A DNA stretch of 64,000 bases from Paracoccaceae bacterium (lineage in GTDB: Bacteria > Pseudomonadota > Alphaproteobacteria > Rhodobacterales > Rhodobacteraceae): positions 384,580 through 448,579 of the forward strand of contig JACVZW010000007.1 in NCBI GenBank assembly GCA_014654775.1, written 5' to 3'. The notes beneath the pieces are model-generated. The model did no database searches and was not told the DNA's origin. It saw only the letters and a program-made list of their open reading frames with translations. The translations under genes were made by a program, and so were the position numbers. Positions within the stretch are counted from its first letter, which is position 1. The number at the start of each line of letters is the position of its first letter. Positions 1 to 10,748 of this stretch are shown in pieces.

Positions 1-269
1 GGTTCCGCCACATCACCTTTCCGCAGGCCTTTCGCATGATCCTGCCGCCCTTGGGCAATGATTTCGTGGCGATGGTGAAGGACAGTTCGCTGGTGTCCGT
101 GCTGGGCGTGGGGGACATCACGCAATTGGCCAAGGTCACGGCGGCGGGGAATTTCAAGTATTTCGAAACCTACAACGTGGCCGCGCTGATCTATCTGACC
201 ATGACGATCGGGCTTTCGCTGATGATGCGGCGGCTGGAGTTGCGGCTTAAGGCGCGCGAGACGCGCTAA
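1..269 (+). CDS. amino acid ABC transporter permease, C-terminal fragment (gene starts before window)
   Basis: Translation [39 protein letters not shown] is typical of His/Glu-type amino acid ABC permeases; open at the window edge. Confidence 0.9.
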   Translation, partial: FRHITFPQAFRMILPPLGNDFVAMVKDSSLVSVLGVGDITQLAKVTAAGNFKYFETYNVAALIYLTMTIGLSLMMRRLELRLKARETR

Positions 270-652
270 GCGTCGGGGGGCAGGCGGGAAAGTTCCTCTT
301 CCGCCGTGGCGCGCAGGCTGCGCAGGTCTTCCTTGGCGGCGGTGAGGTCGGTGATCTGGCGATCCAGCGCGTCAAGCTGGCGGTCGGCGAGTTTGAGCCA
401 GGTTTCCAGCTGCGGCCGCGTGCCCTTTTGGCGGTAGATCAGCAGCCATTGGCGGATTTCTTCAAGGCTGAAGCCAAAGCGGCGGCCGCGCAGGATGAGC
501 GTCATGCGCGCCACCTCGCGCGGGCCGTAAAAGCGGGCGCGGCCTTCCTTTTCGGGCTGCAGCAGTTCGATATATTCGTAATAGCGCAGGGTGCGCGGCG
601 TCACGTCGAACCGGGCGCACATCTCCTTGAAGCTGAGGCGGGTGTCGGACAT
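266..652 (-). CDS. MerR family transcriptional regulator
   Basis: [42 protein letters not shown]: MerR helix-turn-helix; start taken at the internal ATG of the longer ORF. Confidence 0.88.
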   Translation of the reverse strand: MSDTRLSFKEMCARFDVTPRTLRYYEYIELLQPEKEGRARFYGPREVARMTLILRGRRFGFSLEEIRQWLLIYRQKGTRPQLETWLKLADRQLDALDRQITDLTAAKEDLRSLRATAEEELSRLPPDA

Positions 653-781
653 GGGGCATCTCCTTGGCTGGAGCATAGGCCGATGAGGCCTTTGGCGCAA
701 CGAATTGCCGCGAGGGAAAGGCCGGGCCGGGGTTGCGCTTGGGCGGCGGGGCGCGATTATGGGGGCGGAAGGGGTTTGGCA

Positions 782-1228
782 ATGTCTGACGTTACGGCAG
801 AGGCAGTGGTCGCGCTGGCGCGGCGGTTCATCGAGGCGATCCCCCATTCGCGGGCGCTGGGGATGCGGCTGGAAAGCCTTGGCGAGGGGAAGGTCGTGAT
901 GACCATGCCCTATGACGCGCGCTTTGTGGGCGATCCGGCGACGGGCGTGCTGCACGGGGGCGCGGTGTCGGCGCTGATGGATACGGCCAGCGGGGCGGCG
1001 GTGATGTGCCATCCGTCGGCCCCTGTCTCGACCGCGACGCTGGACCTGCGGATCGACTATTTCCGCGCGGCGACGCCGGGGCAGGCGATCACGGCGCGGG
1101 CGGACTGCTATCACGTGACGCGGTCGGTGGCCTTTGTCCGGGTGACGGCGACGGATGAGGACGAGACCCGCCCGGTGGCGGCGGCGACGGGGGCCTTCAC
1201 GCTGGATCGGCCGAGGGGGGTGGAATGA
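782..1228 (+). CDS. PaaI family thioesterase (hotdog fold)
   Basis: [24 protein letters not shown] hotdog thioesterase motif. Confidence 0.85.
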   Translation: MSDVTAEAVVALARRFIEAIPHSRALGMRLESLGEGKVVMTMPYDARFVGDPATGVLHGGAVSALMDTASGAAVMCHPSAPVSTATLDLRIDYFRAATPGQAITARADCYHVTRSVAFVRVTATDEDETRPVAAATGAFTLDRPRGVE

Positions 1229-1725
1229 CCCGCGAGAGGCTGGAACCCGTGCAGGTGATCAAGCAGCGGCGTGACGGGGCGCTGAAGGCGTTGCTGTCGG
1301 GGGTGCCCTATATCCAGTATCTGGGCATCCAGTTCGACCGCCGGGGAGATGAATTGACGGCGATCCTGCCGTTTGACGAAAAGCTGATCGGGAACCCATC
1401 CCTGCCCGCCTTGCATGGCGGCGTGACGGCGGCCTTCCTTGAGGTGGCGGCGATCATCGAGTTGTCGTGGTCGATCCTGTGGGAAGAGATGGAGGCGGGC
1501 AAGCTCGACCCCGCCGCGATTGCGGACAGGCCGCTGCGCCTGCCCAAGACGATCGACTTCACGGTGGATTATCTGCGCACGGGCCTGCCGCGCGACGCCT
1601 ATGCGCGGGCGCGGGTGAATCGGTCGGGACGGCGCTATGCGAGCGTGCATGTGGAAGCGTGGCAGGACAACCGCGCGAAGCTGTTTGCGCAAGGCACCGG
1701 GCATTTCCTGATGCCAGAGGCATAG
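1225..1725 (+). CDS. PaaI family thioesterase, second copy
   Basis: [21 protein letters not shown] motif; 4-nt overlap with the preceding thioesterase. Confidence 0.82.
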   Translation: MTRERLEPVQVIKQRRDGALKALLSGVPYIQYLGIQFDRRGDELTAILPFDEKLIGNPSLPALHGGVTAAFLEVAAIIELSWSILWEEMEAGKLDPAAIADRPLRLPKTIDFTVDYLRTGLPRDAYARARVNRSGRRYASVHVEAWQDNRAKLFAQGTGHFLMPEA

Positions 1726-1921
1726 GTCGCCGCCGATCTGGGCGGGCGACCTTGGGTTGGTGGCGTCTGGGACAGCATCAGCAGAAGACGCGGGCGGTTT
1801 TCCGGTGGCCATGCAGGACAGGTGGCGCGGTTCTTGCTGATGCCGCGATTCCGCTAAAATGGGGATGACGCGCGCCGTTCACGCAGCAGTAGACCTTTCA
1901 ACTGCCATTGGAGATCTCTTG

Positions 1922-2986
1922 ATGCGTTTTCGTTTTGCCCTGGCTGGGGCTGCGCTTTGCGCGGCGCTGGTCGGCCCCGGCGCGATCCGCCCTGCCCTTT
2001 CGGACCAGATCCAGTTCAGCCCGGTTCCGCAGCACCGCGCCTTGGGCGTGACGCTGGGTGCCAGTGCTTCCGCATCGGGCGCCAAGGTGGAGGCGATGGG
2101 CCGCACCGACTTCAGCCCCGAGACGGTGACAACCCGGACGACGCGGACCGCAGCCGCGCCGCTGCCCACCCTGCGGTCTTGGATGCACGGGGATGTGGCG
2201 GGGGCTTGGGCTTCGGGGTTCCGCGGACAGGGTGTCACCATCACCGTGGTTGATGATTTCTCGAGCGCGAGCCGCAGCATCGGGGACCTTGGCACGGGTC
2301 GGCAATCGCTGCGCCATGGTGAATGGACGCGGCTTGAAGCATCTATGATCGCCCCGTCCAGCACGATGGCAACGCATGACTTCAACTCGGCCCGGACCGT
2401 GGCGCTGACGGCGAAGCGTTTGAACGTGGTCAACCTGAGCTATGGCATGATGGCCAGAGCGGGTTTCAGCCACACGCAGATCCGGTGGTCGGCGCAGGAA
2501 ACCTCGCTCATCAACTATGCGCGGGCCGGAAGTGCCGTGATCGCCAAGGCCGCCGGGAATGACGCGGTCGCGGTGGGGGCGGCGAACCGGTCGGGCAATG
2601 TGGATTACCTGAACCTTGCGCTGGTCGGCACCGCGTCGACGATCTTCGTTGGGGCGCTTGATCGCAATGGCGCGGTGAACAACCGGGCGAACCTTGCCAG
2701 CTATTCCAACTTCGCGGGCAGCAATGCCGCCGTCCAGCGGCAGTTCCTGAGCGTCGGGGTGCGGGGTGATCTGACGGGCCTTTACGGCACGTCCTTCGCC
2801 GCGCCGATCGTTTCGGGCTATGCGGCGGTGCTGGGCAGCAAGTTCACCACGGCGACCCCGGTGCAGATCACCAACCGGCTGCTGGATACCGCGCGCAGCG
2901 ACACGATCAACAATTACAGCGCCGCGATCCATGGGCGCGGCGAGGCGAGCCTGTCGCGCGCCATCGCACCGTCCAGCATCCGCTGA
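1922..2986 (+). CDS. S8 family (subtilisin-like) serine peptidase, secreted
   Basis: Signal peptide MRFRFALAGAALCAALVG; VVDD, RHGEW, AAGND and GTSFAAPIVSG catalytic motifs. Confidence 0.85.
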   Translation: MRFRFALAGAALCAALVGPGAIRPALSDQIQFSPVPQHRALGVTLGASASASGAKVEAMGRTDFSPETVTTRTTRTAAAPLPTLRSWMHGDVAGAWASGFRGQGVTITVVDDFSSASRSIGDLGTGRQSLRHGEWTRLEASMIAPSSTMATHDFNSARTVALTAKRLNVVNLSYGMMARAGFSHTQIRWSAQETSLINYARAGSAVIAKAAGNDAVAVGAANRSGNVDYLNLALVGTASTIFVGALDRNGAVNNRANLASYSNFAGSNAAVQRQFLSVGVRGDLTGLYGTSFAAPIVSGYAAVLGSKFTTATPVQITNRLLDTARSDTINNYSAAIHGRGEASLSRAIAPSSIR

Positions 2987-3083
2987 CGATGCCCTTGCCA
3001 GCGCCCGGCAGCGGGAGGCCGCAAGGCCGTTCCGCCCTGCCGGGCGCTGGTGCAATTGCGCACCCGGGCCGGAACCGCGCGGC

Positions 3084-3689
3084 ATGACCGAACCAGCATC
3101 CCCGCGTCAGGGCCGCACTGCGCTGCGCCCGACCAGCAGGTCGCGCCTGCCGCAGGGGGCGCTGTTTGCCCTGTTGCTGCAGGCCAGCGCGGCAACGGCA
3201 AGCGACACCCATCTGCTGGACATCTATGCCGGATCGGCGCGGTCCGATCAGGTGAGCGCCGTCAAATGGGACAGCTATGAGCTTGCCGATGGCGAGGTGG
3301 TGCAGTTCTACGACTGGTATGCGCCCGCCATCCCGGACCTGACGGTCCTGATGCTGACGCAACTGTCGGATGATTTTGGGATCATCTGGGGCGTTTCGTT
3401 TGGCGAGCGGGGTGAGAAATACCGCATCGACCCCGCCCTTCACCTTGGGCTGACGTGGCGGCTGCGTTTGTCAGAGGCGGCGACGCTGACCACCAGTGTG
3501 CATACCTTGATCGGTGGCCGTCTGCGCGAAAGCAGTTGCAGCGCCGATTATGGGATTTTTGGGGTGAGCGAGGTGAATTGCCGTTTGGCGGCATCGCTGC
3601 TGCCCCCGGAAGAAACCCTAAGCTATAAGTTCGACACGCCGGGCTGGAAGGAAAGCCGGGTCACAATCCGGTTCGAATATCGGTTCTGA
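3084..3689 (+). CDS. putative outer-membrane beta-barrel protein
   Basis: Internal hydrophobic signal region, alternating beta pattern, C-terminal ...VTIRFEYRF ending in Phe. Confidence 0.55.
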   Translation: MTEPASPRQGRTALRPTSRSRLPQGALFALLLQASAATASDTHLLDIYAGSARSDQVSAVKWDSYELADGEVVQFYDWYAPAIPDLTVLMLTQLSDDFGIIWGVSFGERGEKYRIDPALHLGLTWRLRLSEAATLTTSVHTLIGGRLRESSCSADYGIFGVSEVNCRLAASLLPPEETLSYKFDTPGWKESRVTIRFEYRF

Positions 3690-3784
3690 CAGCGGCCTTG
3701 GACGGGGCGGGGACTGAGCGCTTCGCGCAGCACGGAGCGGTTCCAAAGGCCCGCCGCCCCGGGAAAGGGACGGCGGCGCTGCGA

Positions 3785-4951
3785 TCAACTGGCCAGTGCG
3801 AACCGGGCGGAGGCGGGCTTGCCCGCAGGGCGGCTGCGCGCCGCTTTGGCGCCGCTGCCGATGTCGCCTGCAAGGCCGGACAGACGCAGGACGGTGGTGT
3901 TGATCTCTTCCACCGCGGTCGCCTGTTCCACCGACGTATCGGCGATAGAGGCGACGAGGGTGCCGGTTTCCTGAATTTCGGGGACAAGCTGGGTCAGGGT
4001 CGTGACGGCGGTGCGGGCGGCCTTCAGGCTGCTGGCCGTGGCGGTATCGATCTCGGCGGCCGCTTCGGCAGAGCGTTCGGCAAGTCGGCGCACTTCGGTG
4101 GCCACCACAGCGAAACCTGCGCCCTGCGCCCCGGCCCGCGCCGCCTCGACCGCCGCGTTGAGGGCGAGGAGGTCGGTTTGGCGGGCGATCTCGCTGACGA
4201 CCTTGATGCGGGTGGCGATCTCTTCCATCGCCTGCATGGTGGAGCGCACGGCCGCGCCCCCGGCCACGGCATTGTCCGACACGCGCAGCGCGGCATTCTT
4301 GGTGGCCTGTGCGGCGGTGGCGTTTTCCTTGATGGAGGCGGAAAGCTCTTCGATCGTGGCCGAAACCTCGGTCACCGATTCCGCCAGCGTATCGGCGATC
4401 TCGCGCTCTTGCGCGGCCTTGGCGAGGCGTTCGGCATCCAGCGCCTCGAAATAGGTCGAAATGCCGTAATCCATATCCAGCATGGCGAGGCGGAAGTAGA
4501 TCGACAGAAGGCGCGTCGCCTGCCCCGTCTTGATCCGCCCGAAGAGGCCGGAGGAGAGAAGGCGGGGGAAGACATCCTCGATAATGCCACGAAAGATCAG
4601 CGAGTAGCTGTCCATATACCAGCGCGGTTCAAGCCCGATGCGGGCATGGATGCGGCCGATGCGGGTGACCAGGGCGACGTAATCCTCATCGATCTTGCCG
4701 GAGGTGAGGCGTCCCCAATGCGTCAGCTGCAGCTGCTTGGCCCGTTCGGCATGCGCCTTGTCCTGAAAGAAGCGCGCGGTTTTCGGTGTCGTTAGGATCG
4801 TTTCATAGGCGCGATCGAGGATGGGCCCCAGTTCCGCCATCAGGGTGGGCGCATGCCGCCCCGCCAGTGCGAGATCCTCATCCGAAAGCCCGAGATAGGC
4901 CAGCCGTTCCTTCAGGTCCGATTGCATGATGCGCTCTTTCTTCCCGTCCAC
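3785..4951 (-). CDS. globin-coupled sensor methyl-accepting chemotaxis protein (soluble; start may be 4927)
   Basis: Protoglobin-like [47 protein letters not shown] followed by MCP signalling domain [40 protein letters not shown]. Confidence 0.9.
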   Translation of the reverse strand: MDGKKERIMQSDLKERLAYLGLSDEDLALAGRHAPTLMAELGPILDRAYETILTTPKTARFFQDKAHAERAKQLQLTHWGRLTSGKIDEDYVALVTRIGRIHARIGLEPRWYMDSYSLIFRGIIEDVFPRLLSSGLFGRIKTGQATRLLSIYFRLAMLDMDYGISTYFEALDAERLAKAAQEREIADTLAESVTEVSATIEELSASIKENATAAQATKNAALRVSDNAVAGGAAVRSTMQAMEEIATRIKVVSEIARQTDLLALNAAVEAARAGAQGAGFAVVATEVRRLAERSAEAAAEIDTATASSLKAARTAVTTLTQLVPEIQETGTLVASIADTSVEQATAVEEINTTVLRLSGLAGDIGSGAKAARSRPAGKPASARFALAS

Positions 4952-5116
4952 AGGTCATTCCCTGCCCTTAAGGGTGCTACGGGCGTGCGTGGGGCGGGCT
5001 TAGCTCTCGTCAAGGTTGAAATATAAAATGTGAATATGTTGGATCTGGGATATTGGTTTTGGGGGGTGTGAGGGCCCCTTCCCCCGGCCCTGCCCTTTCG
5101 TCATTGTCGGGCCATC

Positions 5117-6442
5117 ATGACCGACCTGTCCCATACCCGCCTGCTGAAGATCGCGCTGCCTATCGTGATTTCGAACGCCACGGTGCCGCTTTTGGGGGCG
5201 GTGGATACGGGCGTGGTGGGGCAGATGGGAGAGGCGGCGCCGATCGGGGCGGTGGGGATCGGGGCGGTGATCCTGACCATGCTTTATTGGGTGTTTGGCT
5301 TCTTGCGGATGGGCACGACGGGGCTGGCCGCGCAGGCGCATGGGGCGGGCGATCGGGCCGAGCGGGGGGCGATCCTGCTGCGCGCGCTGCTGATCGGTGC
5401 GGGCGCGGGGGTGGTGTTCGTTCTGGCGCAGGGTTGGCTTTTCCGCGCGGCCTTTGCCATCGCGCCTGCGGGGGCAGAGGTAGAGGCCTTGGCGCGGGAT
5501 TACCTTGCCATCCGCATCTGGGGCGCGCCTGCGACCATTGCCGCCTATGCGGTGACGGGCTGGTTGATCGCGGTGGAGCGGACGCGGGGCGTGTTGCTGC
5601 TGCAGCTTTGGATCAACGGGGTGAATGTGGCGCTGGACCTGTGGTTCGTGCTGGGTCTGGACTGGGGCGTCGAAGGTGTGGCCATCGCCACACTGATCGC
5701 GGAGTGGAGCGGGCTGGTGCTGGGCCTGTGGCTGTGCCGCGACGGGCTTTTGCCCGTGTGGCGGGCGGCGGTGGCGCGTCTGGGCAATCGCGCGGCCTTG
5801 GGCGTGATGTTCGCGGTCAACCGCGACATCATGATCCGGTCCGTGCTGCTGCAGGCGAGTTTCACCACCTTTGTCTTTCTTGGCGCGCGGCAGGGGGATG
5901 TGGTGCTGGCGGCCAATCAGGTACTGATGCAGTTCCTGTCGATCACGGCCTATGCGCTGGACGGGTTCGCCTTTGCGGCCGAGACGTTGGTGGGGCAGGC
6001 GGTGGGGGCGCGGGCACGCGAGGCGGTGCGGCAGGCGGCGCGGATGGCAATGCTGTGGGGGGTGGCGGGCGCGATGGTGCTGGGGGCCCTGTTCGGGCTG
6101 GCGGGGCCGTGGATCATCGATGTGATGACGACCGCGCCCGAGGTGCGGGCGGCGGCGCGGGACTATCTGCCTTGGCTGGTGGTGGCGCCGGTGATCGGGG
6201 TGTTTTCGTGGATTTATGACGGCATCTTCATCGGGGCCACGCTGACGGCCGAGATGCGGCGGACGATGGCGATTTCGGTCGCGATCTATGGCGTGGCGCT
6301 GCTGGTGCTGCCGCCTGCTTTCGGCAATCACGGCCTCTGGGCTGCGCTGATGGTGCTGAACGCGGCGCGGGCGGTGACGATGGCGCGGGTCGCGGGGCGG
6401 GCGGAGGCGAAGGCCGCAACGTCACGGGGCGCGGCGGATTGA
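5117..6442 (+). CDS. MATE family efflux transporter
   Basis: Polytopic; LPIVISNATVPLLGAVDTGVVGQMG N-terminus typical of the DinF/MATE family. Confidence 0.9.
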   Translation: MTDLSHTRLLKIALPIVISNATVPLLGAVDTGVVGQMGEAAPIGAVGIGAVILTMLYWVFGFLRMGTTGLAAQAHGAGDRAERGAILLRALLIGAGAGVVFVLAQGWLFRAAFAIAPAGAEVEALARDYLAIRIWGAPATIAAYAVTGWLIAVERTRGVLLLQLWINGVNVALDLWFVLGLDWGVEGVAIATLIAEWSGLVLGLWLCRDGLLPVWRAAVARLGNRAALGVMFAVNRDIMIRSVLLQASFTTFVFLGARQGDVVLAANQVLMQFLSITAYALDGFAFAAETLVGQAVGARAREAVRQAARMAMLWGVAGAMVLGALFGLAGPWIIDVMTTAPEVRAAARDYLPWLVVAPVIGVFSWIYDGIFIGATLTAEMRRTMAISVAIYGVALLVLPPAFGNHGLWAALMVLNAARAVTMARVAGRAEAKAATSRGAAD

Positions 6443-6524
6443 CAGGGGCAACAGGCGCGGGCAGGTGCGCGGCTTGCCTTTGCCCTGCCATCGCGCGGGG
6501 GGCTTTTCAGACGGATCTTTCTCC

Positions 6525-7217
6525 ATGACCCACGGCCGTTTTGCCTCCCGCGTGCTGCTGGCCGTTCTGATGGGACTGCCGGGCATTGCCGCCCTGCCCT
6601 TCCTTGTGACCCTGCCGCCGGGGGTGCCACGGTTGGCGGCGGTGGCCAATCCGGCGATCCTGCTGATGCTGATGGCGCTGGCGGGGGCATGGGCCGCGCC
6701 GAGGATCGGACTGCGGTCGGCGCTGGTGCTTGGCTCGGCGGTGGAGGGGCGGGGGATGGTGCTTTGGGCCGGGATCGGTCTGGTGGCGGGTGTGGCGGTG
6801 GCGCTGGCCGATCATGCGCTGGCCCCGCTTTGGGTGGTGGACGGGGTGGCCACGCTGCGCGAGGGGCGCGGGGTGGGGTTGGTGGTGCTGGGCGTGCTGT
6901 ATGGCGGGATGACGGAAGAGGTGGTCTTTCGCTGGGGGCTGATGGCGCTGCTGGCGCTGGGTTTGTTGCGGGTGATGCCGCGCAAGGCGGCGCTGGCTGC
7001 GGCAGTGGCTTTGGCGGCGCTGGCTTTCGGGCTGGCCCATCTGCCTGCAGTTGCGATGGGGGTGGAGGTCGTGACGCCGCCCCTGCTGCTGCGGACCCTG
7101 ATCTGGAACGGGCTGCTGGGGCTGCTTTACGGCGTGGCGCTGCTGCGGCAGGGGCTGGAGGGGGCCATGCTGGCCCATGGGGCGACCCATCTGGGCTTTG
7201 CGCTGGTTGCGCTTTAG
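6525..7217 (+). CDS. CPBP family intramembrane metalloprotease
   Basis: EEVVFRWGLM and FGLAHLP motifs of the CPBP/Abi family. Confidence 0.82.
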   Translation: MTHGRFASRVLLAVLMGLPGIAALPFLVTLPPGVPRLAAVANPAILLMLMALAGAWAAPRIGLRSALVLGSAVEGRGMVLWAGIGLVAGVAVALADHALAPLWVVDGVATLREGRGVGLVVLGVLYGGMTEEVVFRWGLMALLALGLLRVMPRKAALAAAVALAALAFGLAHLPAVAMGVEVVTPPLLLRTLIWNGLLGLLYGVALLRQGLEGAMLAHGATHLGFALVAL

Positions 7218-7226
7218 GCCCGGGCT

Positions 7227-7988
7227 TCAGGCGCGCAGGAGGCGGAAACCCGCCGAGGCGGCCCAGCCTGCAAAGGCGGCCAGTGCAAGCGACAGCAGGC
7301 CATAGGCCCAAGGCGCCTCGCGCGAGAGGTTGAAGAGCAGGCGTTCCAGCCCCTCTTTCCGGACGCCGATGACGCGGGTCTGCGCATCGACGACGCGCCC
7401 CTCGCGGGTGAGGAAGATGCGCACGCGGTATTCGCCTTCGGTCAGGTTGGCGGGCAGCACGATATCGGCGCGGAAGAGGGTTTGTTCGGTGAACTCCACC
7501 GCGCCCTGCAGCACGCGGTAGCGGCCTTCGGTCAGGCGGATGCGCTGCATCGCCTCGATGAAGTTGGCGGTGTCGCCTGCCTCCGTCGCGGCGCCCACGG
7601 CGCGGATCACGCGGGGGAGCGAGATGCGGTGGCGCAGGTCCTCCGTCTCGGACAGGATCGAGCGCAGGGGGCCGGTGGTGGCAACGGCGTAGAAGGAGGG
7701 GGCGGCATCCACGGCGACGGCTTCGGTGTTGACCCAGATGCCCGCGACGCGGGCCTTCTTGCGGATGGTGACCGGGCTGTCCGGGCCTTCGACGGTGATG
7801 ATCACCTCGAGCGGGGTGTCGGGCGCGGGGGCGTCGCGCTTGACCGCGCCGTAGATCAGAATCTCGGACCCGTCGAAATTGGCGGTGATGGAGACGCGGT
7901 TCTGGCTCATGCCCGCGACGATGCCTTCGCTGGCCGTGGCGGGCGGGGCGAGCAGCGCGAAGAGAAGGGCCAGCGCGCGGCGGATCAC
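7227..7988 (-). CDS. TIGR02186 family membrane-anchored protein
   Basis: Signal peptide, IVAGMSQNRVSITANFDGSEILIYGAV, C-terminal TM; GTG start overlapping the TSUP gene end. Confidence 0.75.
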   Translation of the reverse strand: MIRRALALLFALLAPPATASEGIVAGMSQNRVSITANFDGSEILIYGAVKRDAPAPDTPLEVIITVEGPDSPVTIRKKARVAGIWVNTEAVAVDAAPSFYAVATTGPLRSILSETEDLRHRISLPRVIRAVGAATEAGDTANFIEAMQRIRLTEGRYRVLQGAVEFTEQTLFRADIVLPANLTEGEYRVRIFLTREGRVVDAQTRVIGVRKEGLERLLFNLSREAPWAYGLLSLALAAFAGWAASAGFRLLRA

Positions 7989-8902
7989 GGCAGGACCCCG
8001 GGCATGACGGAGTAAAGCTCGGACGGGCGGAGGAGAAGGTCGAGCGCGATCTTGACCGACACGGCCAGCACCAGAAGCGCCAGCAGGATGCGCAACTGTT
8101 CCGCCTTGAGCCGCACGCCGACCGAGGTGCCGATCTGCGCGCCGATCACTCCGCCGAGGATGAGGAGGAGCGCGAGCAGGATATCCACCGTCTGGCTGGT
8201 GACGGCATGCATGAAGGTGGTGAAGGCGGTGACAAAGATGATCTGAAAGAGCGAGGTGCCGACGACGACCTTGGTGGGCATGCCCAGAAGGTAGATCATC
8301 GCGGGCACCATGACGAAGCCGCCCCCCACCCCCATGATCGCGGCAAGGAAGCCCACCAGCGCGCCCACCGCAAGCGGCGGCAGGACCGAGATGTAAAGGC
8401 CCGAGGCGCGGAACTTCATCTTCAACGGCAGTCCATGCACCCATGTGTGCACATGCGACCGCCGGACCGGCCCGCCCTTCTGCGCCCGGAACCACGCGCG
8501 GAGCGATTCCTGCAGCATCATGCTGCCGATCAGGCCAAGGAAGAGGACATAGGAGAGTTGAACGAAAAGATCGACCTGACCCAGTCGCGTCATCCATTGA
8601 AAGACCCAGATGCCCACGCCTGATCCGGCCATCCCGCCCACCAGAAGCACGGTGCCCATGCGGAAATCCACCGCTTTGCGGCGCAGTTGCGCCAGCACGC
8701 CGGACACGGAGGAGGCCACCACCTGATTGGCCCCGGTCGCCACGGCGACGGCGGGCGGAACCCCGATGAAGAAGAGAAGCGGGGTGATCAGAAAGCCGCC
8801 GCCCACGCCGAACATGCCGGACAAAAAGCCCACCATGCCCCCCAGCCCCAAAAGCAGGAAGGCATTGACCGAGACCTCGGCGATGGGAAGGTAGAGTTGC
8901 AT
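7985..8902 (-). CDS. sulfite exporter TauE/SafE (TSUP) family protein
   Basis: GLGGMVGFLSGMFGVGGGFLITPLL repeated as GFLAAIMGVGGGFVMVPAM. Confidence 0.9.
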   Translation of the reverse strand: MQLYLPIAEVSVNAFLLLGLGGMVGFLSGMFGVGGGFLITPLLFFIGVPPAVAVATGANQVVASSVSGVLAQLRRKAVDFRMGTVLLVGGMAGSGVGIWVFQWMTRLGQVDLFVQLSYVLFLGLIGSMMLQESLRAWFRAQKGGPVRRSHVHTWVHGLPLKMKFRASGLYISVLPPLAVGALVGFLAAIMGVGGGFVMVPAMIYLLGMPTKVVVGTSLFQIIFVTAFTTFMHAVTSQTVDILLALLLILGGVIGAQIGTSVGVRLKAEQLRILLALLVLAVSVKIALDLLLRPSELYSVMPGVLP

Positions 8903-8980
8903 GGGCCTTGCCCGATGGGGAAGCGACGTCTGGCCAAAGGGTTGCGCCCCTTCGGCGGTGAAGTCAAACGCTTGCCCGCC

Positions 8981-9775
8981 TCATCGGAGGCCGCGCAGGA
9001 AATGCCTTAACACCCGTTCCAGTTTTGCCGCACCCAAGGGGGCCATGGCCTTGGTGTGTTCGTGGCTGATCTTTTCGTCCGACAGGCCTGCGGCCATGTT
9101 GGTGATGGTGGAGATGGCGGCGACCTTCAGCCCGAGGAAGCGGGCGAGGATGACTTCGGGCACCGTGGACATGCCGACGGCATCGCCGCCAAGGATGCGG
9201 ATGGCGCGGATTTCGGCGGGGGTCTCGAACGAGGGGCCGGAATACCAGGCGTAGACGCCTTCGGGGAGGGGGACGTTCTCGGCCTTGGCGCTGGCTTGCA
9301 GGGCGGCGCGGAGGGTGGGGTCGTGTGCGTCTCCCATCGGGACGAAGCGGGCGTCGGTGGGTTCGCCGATCAGCGGGTTGAGGCCGGAGAAGTTGATGTG
9401 GTCGGAGAGCAGCATCAGGTCGCCGGGGCGGATGTCGGGGCGGAGGGAGCCTGCGGCATTGGTGGCGATGAGGCTGTCCGCACCCAAGGCCTTCAGCAGG
9501 TCGAGCGCGGGGCGCATCGCGGCGGGGTTGCCCTTTTCGTAATAGTGTTCGCGCGCGCCGAAGACGGCGACGCGCACCCCTTCCAGATCGCCGATCACGA
9601 GGTTGGGGTTGTGCCCCGACACGCCCGCATGGGGAAAGCCCGGCAGATCGGCGTAAGGGATCGCCACCCCGTCGACCGCCCCCGCCAGATGGCCAAGGCC
9701 AGAGCCGAGGATCAGGCCCAACCGGACCGGGGCCGCGCCCGCGCGCGCGCGGACGAGGGAGAGGGTGTCGGTCAC
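8981..9775 (-). CDS. purine-nucleoside phosphorylase
   Basis: LILGSGLGHLA, GVSGHNPNLVIG, FGAREHYYEKG, VGMSTVPEVILAR motifs. Confidence 0.92.
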   Translation of the reverse strand: MTDTLSLVRARAGAAPVRLGLILGSGLGHLAGAVDGVAIPYADLPGFPHAGVSGHNPNLVIGDLEGVRVAVFGAREHYYEKGNPAAMRPALDLLKALGADSLIATNAAGSLRPDIRPGDLMLLSDHINFSGLNPLIGEPTDARFVPMGDAHDPTLRAALQASAKAENVPLPEGVYAWYSGPSFETPAEIRAIRILGGDAVGMSTVPEVILARFLGLKVAAISTITNMAAGLSDEKISHEHTKAMAPLGAAKLERVLRHFLRGLR

Positions 9776-9776
9776 C

Positions 9777-10748
9777 TTAACGTTCCTTCACATAGGGTTC
9801 GCCCCCCGCGCGCGGCGGGATGGCCTTGCCGACAAAGCCCGCCAGCACCAGCACGGTCAGCACATAGGGCAGCGCGTCGAGGAAGGGGACGGGGATCTTC
9901 ACCTGTACCACGGCCTGCACCACGTCGGGGCGCAGGGCGAGCGCTTGGAAGAAGCCGAACAGGAGGCAGGCCCAAAGCGCCGCCACCGGCCGCCATTTGG
10001 CGAAGATCAGCGCGGCCAGCGCGATATAGCCGCGCCCTGCCGTCATCTCGCGCCCGAAGCCTGCTTGCAGGGCGGTGGCCATATAGGCCCCGGCCAGACC
10101 GCAGAGGATGCCGGTGATGGCGACGGCGGCAAAGCGCAGGCCCACGACGGATATCCCCGCCGTATCCACCGCCGCCGGGTTTTCGCCCACCGCGCGCAGG
10201 CGCAGGCCAAATCGGGTGCGGAAGAGGATCCACCATGTCAGCGGCACGGTCAGGACAGCGATGTAGACCAGCAGCGAATGGCCTGAGATCACCTCGTAAT
10301 AGAGCGGGCCGAGGATGGGGACACCCTGCAATTCCTCGGCAAAGGGAAGGGTGATGGGGTTGAAGCGGGCCTCGCCCTCCAAGGGCGGGGTGCGGCCGCC
10401 TTGGCCGAAGAGGCGTTGCGCGACAAGGACCGTGATGCCGGAGGCCACGAAATTGAGCGCGACGCCGGAAATCAGTTGATTGCCGCGGAAGGTGATGGAG
10501 GCGACGCCGTGGATGCCCGCCATCAGCATGGAGGCAAGGATGCCCGCCATCAGCCCCGCCCAGACCGACCCCGTCAGGAAGGCGACGGAGGCCGAAGACA
10601 TGGCCGCCATCAACATCTTGCCTTCCAGCCCGATGTCGAAGATGCCCGCGCGTTCGGAGTAAAGCCCGGCGAGGCAGGCGAAGAGCAGCGGCGTCGCAAG
10701 GCGGATCGTGGAGTCGAGGATTTGCAGAAGCGTGGCGTAATCCATCAC
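9777..10748 (-). CDS. nucleoside-type ABC transporter permease
   Basis: RLATPLLFACLAGLYSERAGIFDIGLEGKMLM, typical BMP-family partner permease. Confidence 0.92.
   Translation of the reverse strand: MMDYATLLQILDSTIRLATPLLFACLAGLYSERAGIFDIGLEGKMLMAAMSSASVAFLTGSVWAGLMAGILASMLMAGIHGVASITFRGNQLISGVALNFVASGITVLVAQRLFGQGGRTPPLEGEARFNPITLPFAEELQGVPILGPLYYEVISGHSLLVYIAVLTVPLTWWILFRTRFGLRLRAVGENPAAVDTAGISVVGLRFAAVAITGILCGLAGAYMATALQAGFGREMTAGRGYIALAALIFAKWRPVAALWACLLFGFFQALALRPDVVQAVVQVKIPVPFLDALPYVLTVLVLAGFVGKAIPPRAGGEPYVKER

Noticed and set aside
782-1725. Tandem thioesterases as a recent duplication
   Set aside because: The two proteins share only the hotdog motif by eye; too divergent to call recent, and paired PaaI-like genes are common.
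5000-6331. 443-aa ORF antisense to the MATE transporter gene
   Set aside because: His/Arg/Pro/Gln-rich shadow ORF without any recognisable motif.
6328-7311. 327-aa Pro/Ala/Ser-rich antisense ORF
   Set aside because: Composition artefact of high GC; overlaps the CPBP protease gene.
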